Shown here piece after piece: positions 10,042-21,323 of a stretch of 64,000 nucleotides of DNA; position 1 is the first letter of the stretch; every line of letters begins with the position of its first letter. Both the position numbers and the translations under genes were made by a program. Origin of the DNA: Nitzschia sp. DOCU1 (Eukaryota; Bacillariophyta; Bacillariophyceae; Bacillariales; Bacillariaceae); the NCBI GenBank assembly GCA_951394045.1, contig OX595989.1, positions 1,984,001 to 2,048,000 of the forward strand, written 5' to 3'. The notes under the pieces are model-generated. The model had not been told where the DNA came from, searched no databases, and saw nothing but the letters and a program-made list of their open reading frames with translations.

Positions 10042-11756
10042 GTTCCAGGCAGCGACATCAATTTTACTCAATCAAGGGAAGCGAGAATTAAACAGGAAAG
10101 GAGGAAATGCCCCAAAACGCCTTATCATACGAAAATTAGCTATGGGAACGAGATACGACTCGGCCGACCACACGACCAGGTCGTCCCTCTATCTAAAGCA
10201 TTTTTTTCATTTTTATTGCTTTCTCTCTCATACACAAAAACATGCATGACGAACACCTGCATGAACATATTACCCTCTACTCGGAAGTAGGCACTCCAAC
10301 TAACGCCGCTAGCTACTGGTACGATAGAGTAACATAGGATCTTCGCCTTTTTCCGGTCACCGCGCGATATTCTACGTGGTATTTGTCGTCCAGTTTGGCC
10401 GGAAAAGGTCAAAAGAGACTTGGCCCCCAAGCTCGCCTTTTTCCAGGAAAATCGTGTGGGATTATTTTTCAGCCAAAGATCTTTCAGTTTTGTCGGCCAT
10501 CCGGGACGATAAAATCCCGCGCGCTTCTTGCGCCGTAGTATCGGCCACTTACCATTTCCTGAAAAGAGTATCCTCCGAGACAGCCGACAATGACAAAGCA
10601 TTCGAGCCTCCCCGTCACAATGCCGGATCATGACCACCACGGCAGCAAGGAAAATACACGGAGGCAACACAAAAGGCACGTGGCAAGTCAGATTTGATTC
10701 GGACTACCGGCAGTTCAGGTCTCTTGCCCCCACATCGTCGCCCAAGTCATCGATCCACAAACAGGCTGTCCATGGCACTGCTGCCATTCCGGCATGGCGA
10801 TCCCCCCATTCTCACGGGCAGAACAAAAATGGCTTCACCATCTTTTTGGCAAGAGCCATGCACTTGTACCCAATAATTCACCCGGTCTTCCAAGGGTCGA
10901 AAATGACTACTTTGAAGTGGAACAAGACCTTTGGGCATGGAAGGCGGATTGGATGAAATGAAATCTGTGTTGCCATTCTGTGACAATGCTACGAGCGAGA
11001 CTTTCTTTTTTATATTCGAATCTGGATTTTTATTTTTCAAAAGGGTGGTGTCCTCATTCATTCATCTGGGCATAAGGAGGTGGTGGCTGGCGGAAGGTCT
11101 CGTGATCAAGCAGGGGGCAGGGGGCAAATTCTAATGGATATTAGCAGCAACAATCAACAAGTGTCGTTGTCATCGACTGTGAATCAGATAATGTTGGTCC
11201 CCATGTGGTGATTTGCTGATCAGTTTGCTACTGGTGGAATCTTCTGGTTGGTTGCTTAATTTCAAGATTTGCTACCAGAAGTGGAGTTCAAGGCTTGAAT
11301 GCGAAATGCTAGTTGGGCCTGGTTTGGTGTTTCGTGCGTTTAAGATAGCTATGAAATCAGGCTAGAGTCAATTCTGTTCGATCATTGCGACGATGGAACC
11401 GAAATATGACGCCGATAATTCTGCAAAGCTGTGGAGTAGTGAGAAATTTGCAAGGCAGTTGTGGCCGCTGTTGCACAATTTCCACCATGACTAAGAGCAC
11501 GGTACTAGAGTACTAATGAGTAGTAGCAGTAGTAATGAGTATCCAAAATATTTGTGTTTAAGACCGTCGTCTCGTCGTCGACAAGTAGTAGTCTACAGTC
11601 GAAATGGCATGCAGTAAAAGGAAAACGTGACTCACTTGACTTGTTTCAAAGTTGTCGATTAAGTCCATTATCCCCAACCCCGTGCGTAGACTTTCTACCA
11701 GGGGGGTCGTAGTGTAAATGTCGGCCAAAGATGACCGGAAAATTCACCAGATGTTA
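10042..11756. other. Long intergenic region, no gene recognised
   Basis: Open frames of up to about 180 codons occur at 10140-10679 on the minus strand, but they start without clear ATG context, match nothing I know and have a random composition. I see short AGT/TAG-rich repeats at about 11,510-11,600. The last part leads into the repeat arm at 11,757. Confidence 0.4.
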
Positions 11757-12010
11757 GGATCCAGGAGCATGCGGGCATGTGCCCCTGGCGAACTCCAGGG
11801 CTATTTAAAGAGAATGCCGTTTGGTATTTGGTCATTATGCATTAACTAAAAAAATATCTTCAAGAATCGCCAACATAGGTAGTAACATACATTTACCTAA
11901 TGTTAGCCTATGTCAGCCTATGTCAGCCTATGTCAGCTTTTTTCAGCCTATGTCAGCTTTTTTCAGCCTATGTCAGATTTTTTAAGCCTTTACCTACCTA
12001 CCTACGTTGG
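11757..12010 (+). repeat. Left arm of 260-bp inverted repeat
   Basis: This segment matches the reverse complement of 14155-14422 almost throughout. Order of shared blocks: ggagcatgcgggcat, cccctggcgaac, gaatgccgttt, ggtcatt, aaaaaaat, then three to five units of gcctatgtcagcctatgtca, gtcagcttttttcagcc twice, gtcagattttttaagcc and a tacctacctacc run. It sits just upstream of the gene at 12136, in the same orientation relative to transcription as the right arm has to GOS28. Confidence 0.9.
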
Positions 12011-12135
12011 CCGTTCGCCAATATTCAAACGGCGGGAATTCGCCCTCAAAACGTCACAGAATTCTTCTTTCTCACAACGAGCAGCACGACGACATCACAA
12101 CGAGCAGCAAGACGACAACACAACAAATCACGACA

Positions 12136-12849
12136 ATGGCAGATCCCCCTGTTGCCTCGGATGCTGGTCCATCTCGGCATGGTGTGGCGGAGGCACCGCG
12201 ACTCTGAGAAAATCTTATTGCCTTTTGATCTAAGACCCGATCTTCCAAGTCGTCAAAGGGTGGGTCGCCAATCGAGTACTTTCTTGTGAATGAGTTGTCT
12301 GGGTCGGAAAAGATTGAAATGAAGGTGCTGCCATCCACACGCTTGGAAGTTGAGATTCAGGCAGAAAAGTTACACGAAGACTACTATTCCAAGATCTATC
12401 AGAAGTACTCGAATTTCATTGCTGCTGGTGATAGCAACGAAAAAGCCTATGGTGTCTACTCGGCCGGTTCCTTTCCGCCCTACATGGGACGGGTGATTCC
12501 AGTTTCTGGTTGGGATGAAGTCTCGTGGGAGATTCGCACCCCGTTTGTAGTGCCTGCCTTACGGTGGGTCCTTCGGGGTTTGATTCAATCAGGTCACTTG
12601 ACGGCCACTGAGGATTTGAATACTGACTTTTCCTCCGGCGTCATTTTGACGAACGATATTTATTACTGGGACTCTACTTTGCAGCCGTACGAAATGCTGG
12701 ACCTTCGGGAGCTGCAGCGCAAGAAGCATGCCGACAAGGCTGGGGAAGAAGAGAGCGAGGAGGAAATAGAGTTGAGTGAATATGAAAAGATGCGTGCGGA
12801 ACGCGTCGCTCGAAATGCCGAGCGTCTCAGAGCCTTGGGATTAGCATAG
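12136..12849 (+). CDS. Conserved-looking protein of unknown function
   Basis: The main exon is open from about 12235 to the stop at 12849. An ATG at 12136 gives a short first exon (about 16 codons) if a 51-bp intron 12184-12234 is removed; the acceptor is good but the donor GTGGCG is weak, so the 5' end is uncertain. The full model is 220 residues. I do not recognise the fold. The middle has Trp- and Pro-rich segments (PYMGRVIPVSGWDEVSW, RTPFVVPALRW). The end is an acidic run followed by SEYEKMRAERVARNAERL, a basic motif of the YExxRxxxxxxN type seen at the ends of several nuclear WD40 and chromatin proteins. A nuclear role is inference only. Confidence 0.6.
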
Positions 12850-13029
12850 AAGGATGTACTATAGCAATGAATGCAAGCAAGAAAATAGTGCAGGGAAGTG
12901 GCAGGGGATAGATCTCAACTCTAGAAAATAACAAGTCACAAAATACTCTCGAAAAGGAGTTCCTATGGAATCGTCGTCTACTTTTACATGCAGAATTGCG
13001 GTCGCAGCAGCTCTGGTCATCAATCGAGT

Positions 13030-13798
13030 CTAAAATAGATACCACAACGTGAAAAGAATGCACGAAGCAATGACTCCCGCAACAACCTTGTCATCCAATG
13101 ATTTCTTGCGTCTGATTTTCTCCACAAGTGTATTCAAACCTGGAATGTTACTCGCGATCTTTCCCATCGTCGACTGCACTCGCCCCAACGAGAGGCCTTG
13201 CAATCTCAAATCCGAACGAACTTCACTGGCTTGCGCAAAATCCGAGGCCGCCGCATTCATCGAGTTTCCAATGTGGTTACGCTCACGCAATAAATGCTCC
13301 ATCCCCGGGTCGCTCACTTCACCATCATTACTCGTACGAGCGCCCTCCATGAGCTTTGCTCGCTCTTGCTTCCGCACATGCGCCAGTCGAGCCTTTTCAA
13401 AATCTCCCGACAGATCAAAGAGGATTTCCCAATACCTTTTCACTAGTAACATGGCATTTGGAGACCCGACCCGTTCCGCGGCCGGTTGTAGCTGTGTTGT
13501 GATCAGGTCTTGTAAAAGCTGGAGGGTTCGCTGAATATCGTGCCTTAGAGTCTCCTCTTCCCCCGACGTGATCATGCCCGATTCTGCGAGTAGCAGATCA
13601 TTCGAGCTATCCGGAACCGACTGGACGAGCTGAAGCGATAAAAGACACGAATGTGAACAAGGATCGATTCACTCTTCCGCTACAGCAACACTGCGATGAA
13701 TCCCTACATACCTGTTGATAGCGAGCAACCTTATCCTCGAGATTGCGCTCAAGCTTTGTGGCTTCTCGTTTTAGGCTATCAAAACTGTCCATGCTCAT
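13030..13798 (-). CDS. GOS1: Golgi Qb-SNARE, GOS28/GOSR1 type
   Basis: Two exons, 13798-13712 and 13629-13030, joined in phase 0 over an 82-bp intron, give 228 residues. The N-terminal helix (DSLKREATKLERNLEDKVARYQQ) matches the start of GOS28, and a helical bundle region follows. A SNARE motif lies at about residues 140-205 (ending VQSTMGKIASNIPGLN, with Gln at the central layer), and a C-terminal membrane anchor (VVAGVIASCILFTLWYLF) ends the protein. GOS28 acts in ER-Golgi and intra-Golgi vesicle fusion with syntaxin 5 partners. Length and layout are typical. It is convergent with the unknown gene at 12136, 180 bp apart, and lies inside the inverted arms. Confidence 0.9.
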
Positions 13799-14154
13799 GT
13801 CATGGGAACTAGGAGCTCGGTGACGAACTGGAGTTGTAATGGTGAATGTAGCTTTAGCTCGGTAGAGCTGCAGGCGGGGGAAATTATGCATAAATTACGA
13901 CTGCTCGCCGTCCCCATCGTCCTCGTCGTCTCTCGTCATCGTCGCTGCAAGCATGGCGGGAGTCCGAATGCTTGGCCTTGTCGTCCTTGCCCATTCGTCA
14001 TTGTCGTGATGTGCGTTTGTGATTTTGTGTCGGTGTAATGAATGCGCGAGTGAAAAATATGGCGCGAAGCTTAAAGCGCGCCCGAAGCGAGGACAACTGC
14101 AACGGCTAATACGTTCGCCACCACACGGGTGAAAATCTGTGTTCGCCCAAACGG

Positions 14155-14422
14155 CTGATAAGGGTAGGTAGGTAGGCTTAAAAAATCTGACATAGGCTGA
14201 AAAAAGCTGACATAGGCTGAAAAAAGCTGACATAGGCTGACATAGGCTGACATTGTAAGTCAGCCTATGTCAGCCTATGTCAGCTTTTTTGGCTCAAAAC
14301 AGTCATTCTTAGACGAGATTTTTTTAATTAGAGCGGAATGACCCCTTTCGCAAACGGCATTCCCTTAATATATCCCCTGTGTTCGCCAGGGGGCATATGC
14401 CCGCATGCTCCAGGCCGAAGAC
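14155..14422 (-). repeat. Right arm of 260-bp inverted repeat, with internal foldback
   Basis: Read on the minus strand, it repeats the left arm (11757-12010) block by block and lies upstream of GOS28. Unlike the left arm it contains its own foldback: tandem gacataggct units (about 14188-14252) face gtcagcctat units (14258-14283) around a short cattgtaag spacer, giving a potential hairpin of about 25 bp. Confidence 0.9.
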
Positions 14423-15024
14423 AGGAGCCGAGGAAAATTACTCTCTATTTGTTTGTCTGAATCAATCGCTGTTTAGTATCCCACTCAAGTCCGAATTTGC
14501 GACTACACAATTGAGGAAACACGTCATCACACCACCGTAATGTTCAATTTTCTACCGAAGTAGTTATTATCTACCAGAATCCCCCTTCTCTATCATCTGG
14601 ATAAGGATTCGGGACTTCCTATGTAGCCTAGATAACATATGCCCTGCCTCCCCATAGTAATCCAGAGCCCGACCCACACTATGAGATTTTGTTAGGCGGT
14701 TCGGTATATGTGCAAAGAGAGGCCAGCGTCGGCAGCGGTGCCTGGATAAGACTGGATAAACAATAAAGAATGGACAACAACGCGAGGATTCAAAATTAGA
14801 TAGGAGAAATGGCTCCAAAACTTGCATCCAGAAAAGTCGCAAACATAGAGAAACTGCACTGGATAAATGTCCCGGATAGTGTCGCGGCGGGGCACGCTTG
14901 CTATCAGGAGTCAGTCTCCAGTTGGCAGAAAGATAACGGATGCACGAGCTACGGGAGGTGCAAAATATTTTTGGCCGTTGTTGGAGGCAAGTTCTTGCGC
15001 CGCTCTCCTCATAGTTCGGAAAAA
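14423..15024. other. 5' flank of Crypton-like gene A
   Basis: No separate gene is supported. Open frames on the minus strand (14567-15115) overlap the recombinase gene and look like shadows. It may contain the left end of a Crypton element. A CAACAACAACAACAA run marks the start of the following protein. Confidence 0.35.
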
Positions 15025-16177
15025 ATGACGCGAGGCAACCAACAACAACAACAACAAGAGCGGTTGCAGGAGGATGCTGCAAACATCCTCCAAAATGAGC
15101 AGTCAAATCAATCATACCAAAATGAATGGAATCGTTTCAAAAAGTGGGTTGATGAGAATTTGGAAGAGTTGGGGCTTGATGAGCCATCCCCATACTTGAC
15201 CAGGTGGAATGTGGATGCATACTTTTCTGCTGCGGTCATTCACCGTGATGGTCAACAGAACTCCATTTGTCGTATTGTTTCAGCATTGGAGTGGTATGCT
15301 AGGTATGTAGAGTACCCTCGTGGTGGTTTTGAGGTTGACTCAAACGATGTCAAACAGGCAATTAGGGTCCAGCAGATCAATTGGGCCGACAAGCAGAATG
15401 CAGACACGGATGATAAGTGCCCCCATAGGTTCTGCAAGGACATGATGCCGCCCAGCGAACGGAAGAAATTACTTAGAGCCGCCTATCTCCATCCTGATTG
15501 GGCTACTGCCTCAATGGCCCTTAATTGGGGTCAGAATGCGGCTGTTCGCGGCGCATCCATGCGCAACATGACACTTAAAGATTTAAGAATTTCCGATGGT
15601 TTTGGGCCTGATGGATACGTAGAAGGTGGGGAACAAAGCCGCGCCCTTATGCTTATTCTTCGCTCGGGGGCAGTACACAAGGACCGCTTTACCTCAGTGA
15701 AACAAGTATGTACCTGGCGACACTGGGACTACTTGTTATGCCCTAATTTCTCCACTGCTCTTTTACTGCTTTGGAAACTGCGCCACATGGGCAGGCGCTT
15801 GAAGTTCCAGAAAGCCCGTGGCAGAGGACGCCCTAAGTGGTGGGACGAGAAGCTAATGGATTGGACCACGTACAGTCGTAAGTTCTGAAGCAGCGTGTTA
15901 TCATTGTTGAATTCGCCTGTTATCTCACACTCCCTACTTAGAGCATAAAAGCGCCTTTACTGCTATTTATCATAGTGCGGGTGTTAAGAGCTGGAAAATA
16001 ACCCACCAGCGAAGCATAGCGATTCAGAACTTTGGCGCGCTGAATCCCCACCAAATCTCCTCGTTCACCAAGCACATCGTGGAGCACAAGATAATGAAGC
16101 CTTATCTTGCCTGTTCTTTGACCGGTCAAACTTCCTACAACACGGTGTATCGCGGTGCCGGGTCAAACTCATTGTAG
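15025..16177 (+). pseudogene. Crypton-type tyrosine recombinase A, N-terminal part (split)
   Basis: Two exons, 15025-15877 and 15942-16177, joined in phase 1 over a 64-bp intron, read 362 residues. After a Gln-rich head comes a SAM-like DNA-binding region (YQNEWNRFKKWVDENLEEL, residues about 30-110) and then the catalytic region. A first conserved Arg lies in NAAVRGASMRNMTLKDL, and THQRS (about residue 310) is the HxxR motif of tyrosine recombinases. The order fits Ndc10/Crypton-type recombinases, which cut and paste DNA through a covalent Tyr link. The frame then stops with no second half. The missing region after HxxR (KKEAYFVPE stretch and GCR1_C-like end) appears at 21.3-22.9 kb in the same orientation, so the gene seems split by a 5.2-kb insertion. 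The start is the first ATG giving the Gln-rich head; an upstream ATG at 14809 is possible. Confidence 0.7.
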
Positions 16178-16841
16178 TGCGCTTCGCGCAGTTTGACTGT
16201 GCTAAAATATCGGAGATTACCATAGGTTGGCAGGCGCAACCCCCAAAACGGCCAATAACCTTCGCGGACCTAAGTAAAGCGCCGAACGGGGCATATATTT
16301 TGTCTGGCAATTTTCGCTTTCTCCGTCGTACAATTTGTACCAGAATGGACGTAGCAGAGGAAATATTGAGTTCAAAAGAGGACTCCCTGTAAAATTGTGT
16401 AGATTTCGTACCAGCACAGTACAAACTTTCTACACAGCCCTACGAGCACTTTTTGGTCCCCTCGGTTTCCAAAAACACACACTTCGCGGACTCAGCGGAC
16501 TAACTTTCGGTCTTCCCCAATTCTTTCCCCACTTTCCACTTTCTTCTCCGCTTCGGACTACTGGCAGATTTGAATGGGTTTTCCCGTAGATTTTCCGCTT
16601 TGAAACTTTTCCGCTTCAACGACTGGATGGACTGAACCTACGAGTAAACATCGCGTAGAATCTTCGTACACAACGAGCTTGCCCAGCCCTATCTCATTCT
16701 TCACAACGACAAAAATTGCAACAACATACAAAACTCGTCGACCATGGCGACTTTGGAAGGATATTGCCCCATGTACTAGAGTGAAGTGGCAGAAGTAGCC
16801 TATATAGACATGTACTTTAGATTAGGAAGAATTCATTGGGG
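16178..16841. other. Non-coding DNA downstream of Crypton B
   Basis: No gene is seen. The segment lies between the break in recombinase A and the stop codon of recombinase B on the opposite strand, so it probably contains one end of element B. A tttgaccggtcaaa palindrome lies just before it at about 16117-16130. A gtttgaccggg match occurs on the far side of the inserted block at 21350-21360. Confidence 0.4.
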
Positions 16842-18966
16842 CTAGTTGTTAGTGGCCTTGTGACGGCCACGCAATTCTTTCTTTGGAAAGTATTTAGTCA
16901 TGCGATGGTCATCCTGATTGGCAGCAATGAACTTGCCAAGGTTGTTATTGTAGTCCTTCTTCATTTTCAAGCTCCAATCAACCACAATCCGTTCAGTAGG
17001 TTGATTACTATCTGTAGAATAACTTTTGATAGCTGCAACCACTCGTTTCACTCGTGAAATCTTCGCCTTTTGGTCCAAACCAAACTTGTCATGGTTCCTC
17101 CACCTGGCAAGCCAGTGATCCTCCAAAGCGGCAAAACCTCCAGGGACAGGATGGTCACAATGCTGCCCAACACCAAACCATTCATCCCAAATATCCTCTA
17201 GTGACTGCTTTCTTGACTGAGGTTTCAGTGTGAACTTCTTCTCAAGAAGAGTTGCCAAGTCATCAAGAATAGTAGCAGTCCCAGTAGTAGTAGGGCAGGG
17301 CAGTGGGGTAGGTGAATTGTCAACAGGTGCCATGGGGGCTGGTGGCGAGGAATAATTTGGAGAACCAAGCATGAATTGCCCAGCTTGTTGTAAGGCAGTA
17401 CCCATGTGCTGCCGGAACAACTCCATCTGAGTGTCTACCTTTTGGAAGCACTCAATGACAGTGTGCCGGAGGCTGAAAAGCTCGTTTCCTACAGCTGTCA
17501 GCCTCTGGTTCACTCCAGGAAGAACAACTTCAACCTTCGCATCTAGTGGGTCAGATTGGTCTTGCAACTCTTGTCGCATCCGCCCCACCAATTCCTGTAA
17601 AGAAGGCAAAATTAGCCACACCACAGTAGTAGTACAGTAGTAGCATAGTCATGGTACTTACCTTGAAGTGCCCCATCTTGAAGCAGTCCAGACAAAAGAG
17701 AGGATGGTTTTCTCGTTCTGGATGTAGAACTAACATGGCAGCTGCATCCTGGAGGAAGATTGTGTTGAGTTCCTTCATAAAATCTAAGAAATGCAGAGCA
17801 GTCCACTTTGGAGAGTCCTGCCTATCGGGACGGCATTGCTGTAAGTGCCTCATCACAAACTCATGGGCCCTTTCAAAATATGCGAAAGGAGTTGCCTTGC
17901 GAAGTGCTTCATCTTCTACCACCACTGCAACCCTCGCATTGTAGTACATACACTGGCCTTATCAAAGCCGGCAGCAGCACGAATAGCAGGCATGGGGAGT
18001 TTGGTGGAATACGCATCTTCTTGCGTCTTGGGGTCCCAATTGCCCAGAATGCAAAGAGAATCAGGTGCGAGTTCATAATGAAATTCCACGATTTTAGCCC
18101 CAAGGCCACGACCAAGATGCAGCAGCTTGTGTGTTGGGAGCCCAAGGCCCATCAGCACCTTGCGCACAGACTCACTGTATGTGGTCTCAGACAGTTCTTT
18201 CGTGTTGTCGTCACCATATGGATCAGTCATCAGCTTGATATCGTACCACTTTTTGTTGTCTAGCCAGTTCTCCATTGGGAATTGATCCCATTCATTAGAG
18301 GTTGAGAAACGCATTGCAAGCATAAATGCCATCCCCCCCACTGGGCAAAGTTTGACATTCCTGTGGCGAGCAGCCTGACCATACAGAATACGTCCCTTGT
18401 TTGTCTTTCCTCGGGGCAACTGAGTAATCATGATAAAAAGAGGGTGGATGTCACTGGCTTTCTTCACCCTGAGACCCATGCAGTCACTCAACTCGGCATG
18501 TTTTAGTGATTCAAAGCGAAGCAATCCACAAGTAGTGTAGAGGAATGCCATGCGATTACGGGTTGCAGTTACTCCACTGCGCCAATTGGAAGAACCTGTC
18601 GACCATAACTGTTCCTCAATCTGCCCAAACTTGGAGGCCATCTGGTAGGGTAGGAATCCAGAGTCAATTTTTTCTTCATAGTTTGCCTTCTTTTGCTTTG
18701 GAACCCTGGTCAAAACATGCTGCATGAGGTTCTGGCATCGTTCAGTCCAAATATGCTCCCAAGGGACCCCCTGTCGGCCATCTACCACTTGTTTCTGATA
18801 CAAGCCATGCAAGACTGCCCTGTACTGCACAAGGCAATTGTGCCCTACTTCCTTCTTTGGATCAACTGGACGTGAGCCTGACAAAGAATTTCCAATGCGG
18901 ATGTTTTCCCGCAAAAAAGACCGAATTCGGTCTCGGTTCTTCCCACCATACCTAAAAATCATTCAA

Positions 18967-20545
18967 TGTATACAAAACTGTAGACAGCATATTCTAACTC
19001 TACTCTTGTCGAGCTTTATTTTGATATATAACATGTATATGATTATTTTGCTTTATAGCTACGAACGAGACCACTTTTGGTCGGCAATTTGTTGAGGGGC
19101 TGCTGAGACCGTCTCTACTATCTACAGCTTGCTCAACCTGAATACGATGTTCAGGGAAGCAATATCTACACAGGGTTGCTCCAGGGTGCATCTGCAATCA
19201 CCCCAACCCTTGGTGAACGCCTACAATGCTTCCTCCGGGCATAACGCCCCCAGTTTTGACAAGCTGCGCGCCTCGAAATGTGCATTTTTTTGGGATGTTG
19301 GTCGGCGCCTTGAGCAGGATTTACACTTCTGTTGACCATCTTTCGCATCTTTCTCTTCATTCAAATATGGATTGGTGATCATGTCTCCAACTGGTTGCAT
19401 CGAATTCAAGTGTCTCAATTGGATTGCAAAGGATATGGACTGCATTCTTAACCATGATGCACATTTTGGTGCTGGCACTGCGGCATGTGAAAGCGTGGAA
19501 TGGCCACCAGTCAGCCGCCAAATCCTCTGAATGTTGATTGATTGTTGTGTAGTATAATGCAAATAAAACAGCCTCAAGTCTTGATCTAGAAACTAGCCCT
19601 TCTAACCAGTAGGGGGCACCATGCAATCTAGAAATCCAGTGGCAAAAGCACGTGGCCTTTGTCCTTAGATTGTAGATATAAAAGCTACAATCCAATTCAA
19701 CACCAGCCCCCATCACATGAAATGCCTTCCCTCATTGATTTTGTTTGTTGGCCAAGGGCGATATAATGTTTTTGACACCATATCTCATGAAGAACAGCTC
19801 AAAAAGGTGGATTGTTGTTTAAAATTCTCGCCACTGAGCGACGTGGAGCTCAACATTTTGGGGTCCACTGCCCTTTCTAATGCAAATAATACCATGCCCG
19901 AGCTCCCAGCTACTTCCATGACTGTCCCTGATGGTTGTGGGACAGTTTCAGGGGGGTGAACCATGGGGACAGTAGTTGACAGCCGCCAAGTTCATCAGGG
20001 GGGCCCGAGTATCCTTGGCTGAAACGCTGCCAGCATTCTTTCTGCAGCCTTTCTTCCTCCACTGAAGTCCAGTGTTGCTCTTGGCAACCAATAGGGTCGA
20101 AAAGAGCCATCAATGGGGCCCTTGTTTTCAATTACCACCAACTTTCCAGCAGAAACAGCGATGTTGGGGAACGCATTGCCATTTGGCACTTTCCTTGGCT
20201 TTTCCACCCATCAAACGCAAGCCAAACAAGCCAGACAACTTCCAAACCCCATCTGGTTGATTGTTACCGCACCCTGATGTTGCCAGATGGGCAGAGCATC
20301 CGTGAAAAGGGTAGAAATGATGGCCCCAATGCCCATGGTCTTGTTCGGATGGAGCCAATTTTTAATGATGCACGCAAAATTTTTCCACTTTCGGTTCACA
20401 AAAAGCTATCTGCGCGGCTTTTCCCTCTACATGAATGCGGCCTTTTTATGCCGAATCCAACCCAATACAAATGTGATTCAGATATACATTAATGGAGAAA
20501 ATTATTGAAACTCAACGGCTGTAGAGGTATGTAAGTAGTTAAGCA
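18967..20545. mobile_element. 1.6-kb insert inside recombinase B, unknown type
   Basis: This interrupts the recombinase reading between DYQNVI (coded near 20600) and the YGGKNRDRIRS stretch (coded near 18940). It has no recognisable gene; the longest open frames are about 120 codons and look random. The palindrome gagaccgaattcggtctc, in whole or part, lies at 18929-18945 and twice at 20546-20580, so copies sit just outside both ends. It could be a non-autonomous element with its target duplication, or a very long intron (a ttttag acceptor-like sequence is present at 18,967). Insertion is favoured because a 1.6-kb intron would be far longer than any other here. Confidence 0.5.
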
Positions 20546-20580
20546 AGACCGAATTCGGTCTCTGAGACCGAATTCGGTCT
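20546..20580. repeat. Tandem 18-bp palindromes
   Basis: Two back-to-back copies of (g)agaccgaattcggtctc lie here; a third copy is at 18929-18945 inside recombinase B, where it encodes RDRIRS. The sequence is its own reverse complement. Confidence 0.85.
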
Positions 20581-20998
20581 CGTGGGTAAATATCCGAATG
20601 ACATTTTGGTAGTCCAGGTGGTCAAACCCCGAATTTCGGTCTTTCCCTCCCTTCTTTTTCTGCTCTCAGAATGCCTGGTAGTAAATGAAACGATACACAT
20701 TGTCTGCATTGACGATGGTGGCGAGGCGATCATTGGGGTATACCTTTTCACAATACTGCATCCATTCCTTTTCCTTTGGCCCATAGCTTTTTGCAGTATT
20801 CTCAGGGCGACCCTCATTTGCAAGCTGAAATGCAGCCTGGGCAAGCCGACTGTTCAATTCCACTTCATCAGGGGACTCCACATGGGCCAGCTGGGGGGGG
20901 ACATCACCTTGCACCAATGCAGAAGATCTTCTCCTCCTTGTATCCCTGTGGGGAGTACTGCGAGTGGAACGGCGATAGCTGCTTTGACTCACCACCAT

Positions 20999-21323
20999 CT
21001 CGATGGTTTGTTGTTGTTGTTGTGATGGTAGTTTGGTTTGTTGCGTTTCTTGCAAGCACTTCCCCCCATCACATAAATTGGCTTGCTCGCGAGGAGCCCA
21101 TCCCGCTCGTATGGCCTGCCAGTGCATTCTGCTGACGTGGTATGATGAATGACTATGTGATGTCGGCTTGTGCCTCTGGTCAAACAATGCGTGTCACACC
21201 ATAAGTAATCCGGTGAAATAAAGATATGCTATTTAGAACATGCGACATTAATTATTTAGTAGAACGACACAAACTAATTAAAGAATGTTGAAATAATTGG
21301 AATTATTTCAAGGAATTGCTTGA
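20999..21323. other. 5' flank of Crypton B
   Basis: Open on the minus strand through part of its length but without a well-placed ATG; it probably contains the promoter and one end of element B. A run of TTGTTGTTGTTG at about 21008 mirrors the CAA run at the start of gene A. Confidence 0.35.

Larger units (their letters stand above)
16842..20998 (-). pseudogene. Crypton-type tyrosine recombinase B, decayed and interrupted
   Basis: Read on the minus strand in pieces. 20998-20669 has a basic Ser/Arg-rich head and a SAM-like region (ENTAKSYGPKEKEWMQYC). 18962-17941 has the catalytic domain with LLRFESLKHAELSD (first Arg), a CPVGGMAFMLAMRF segment, HLGRGLG (HxxR) and LGNWDPKTQEDAYS (presumed nucleophile Tyr). 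17949-17662 has the post-catalytic domain. After a 67-bp intron, 17594-16842 has a GCR1_C domain (SLEDIWDEWFGVG...RWRNHDKFG). Defects: an in-frame TGA at 20668-20666 beyond which the protein-like reading continues (QKKKGGKDRNSGF), an insertion of about 1.6 kb, and a one-base-type frameshift near 17945. Family: Ndc10/Crypton recombinases. It lies inside the split gene A, in reverse orientation. Confidence 0.75.

Noticed and set aside
10140..10679. Minus-strand frame of about 180 codons
   Set aside because: Random-looking composition, no motif, no membrane or signal pattern, and no splice partner found.
14567..15115. Minus-strand 182-codon frame
   Set aside because: It lies antisense to the start of recombinase A and translates the CAA run as a Val/Leu run; treated as a shadow.
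17905..17945. A 36-bp intron (gtatgt...ggtag) to explain the frame change in recombinase B
   Set aside because: Splicing it leads to a quick stop; a simple frameshift keeps the protein-like text.
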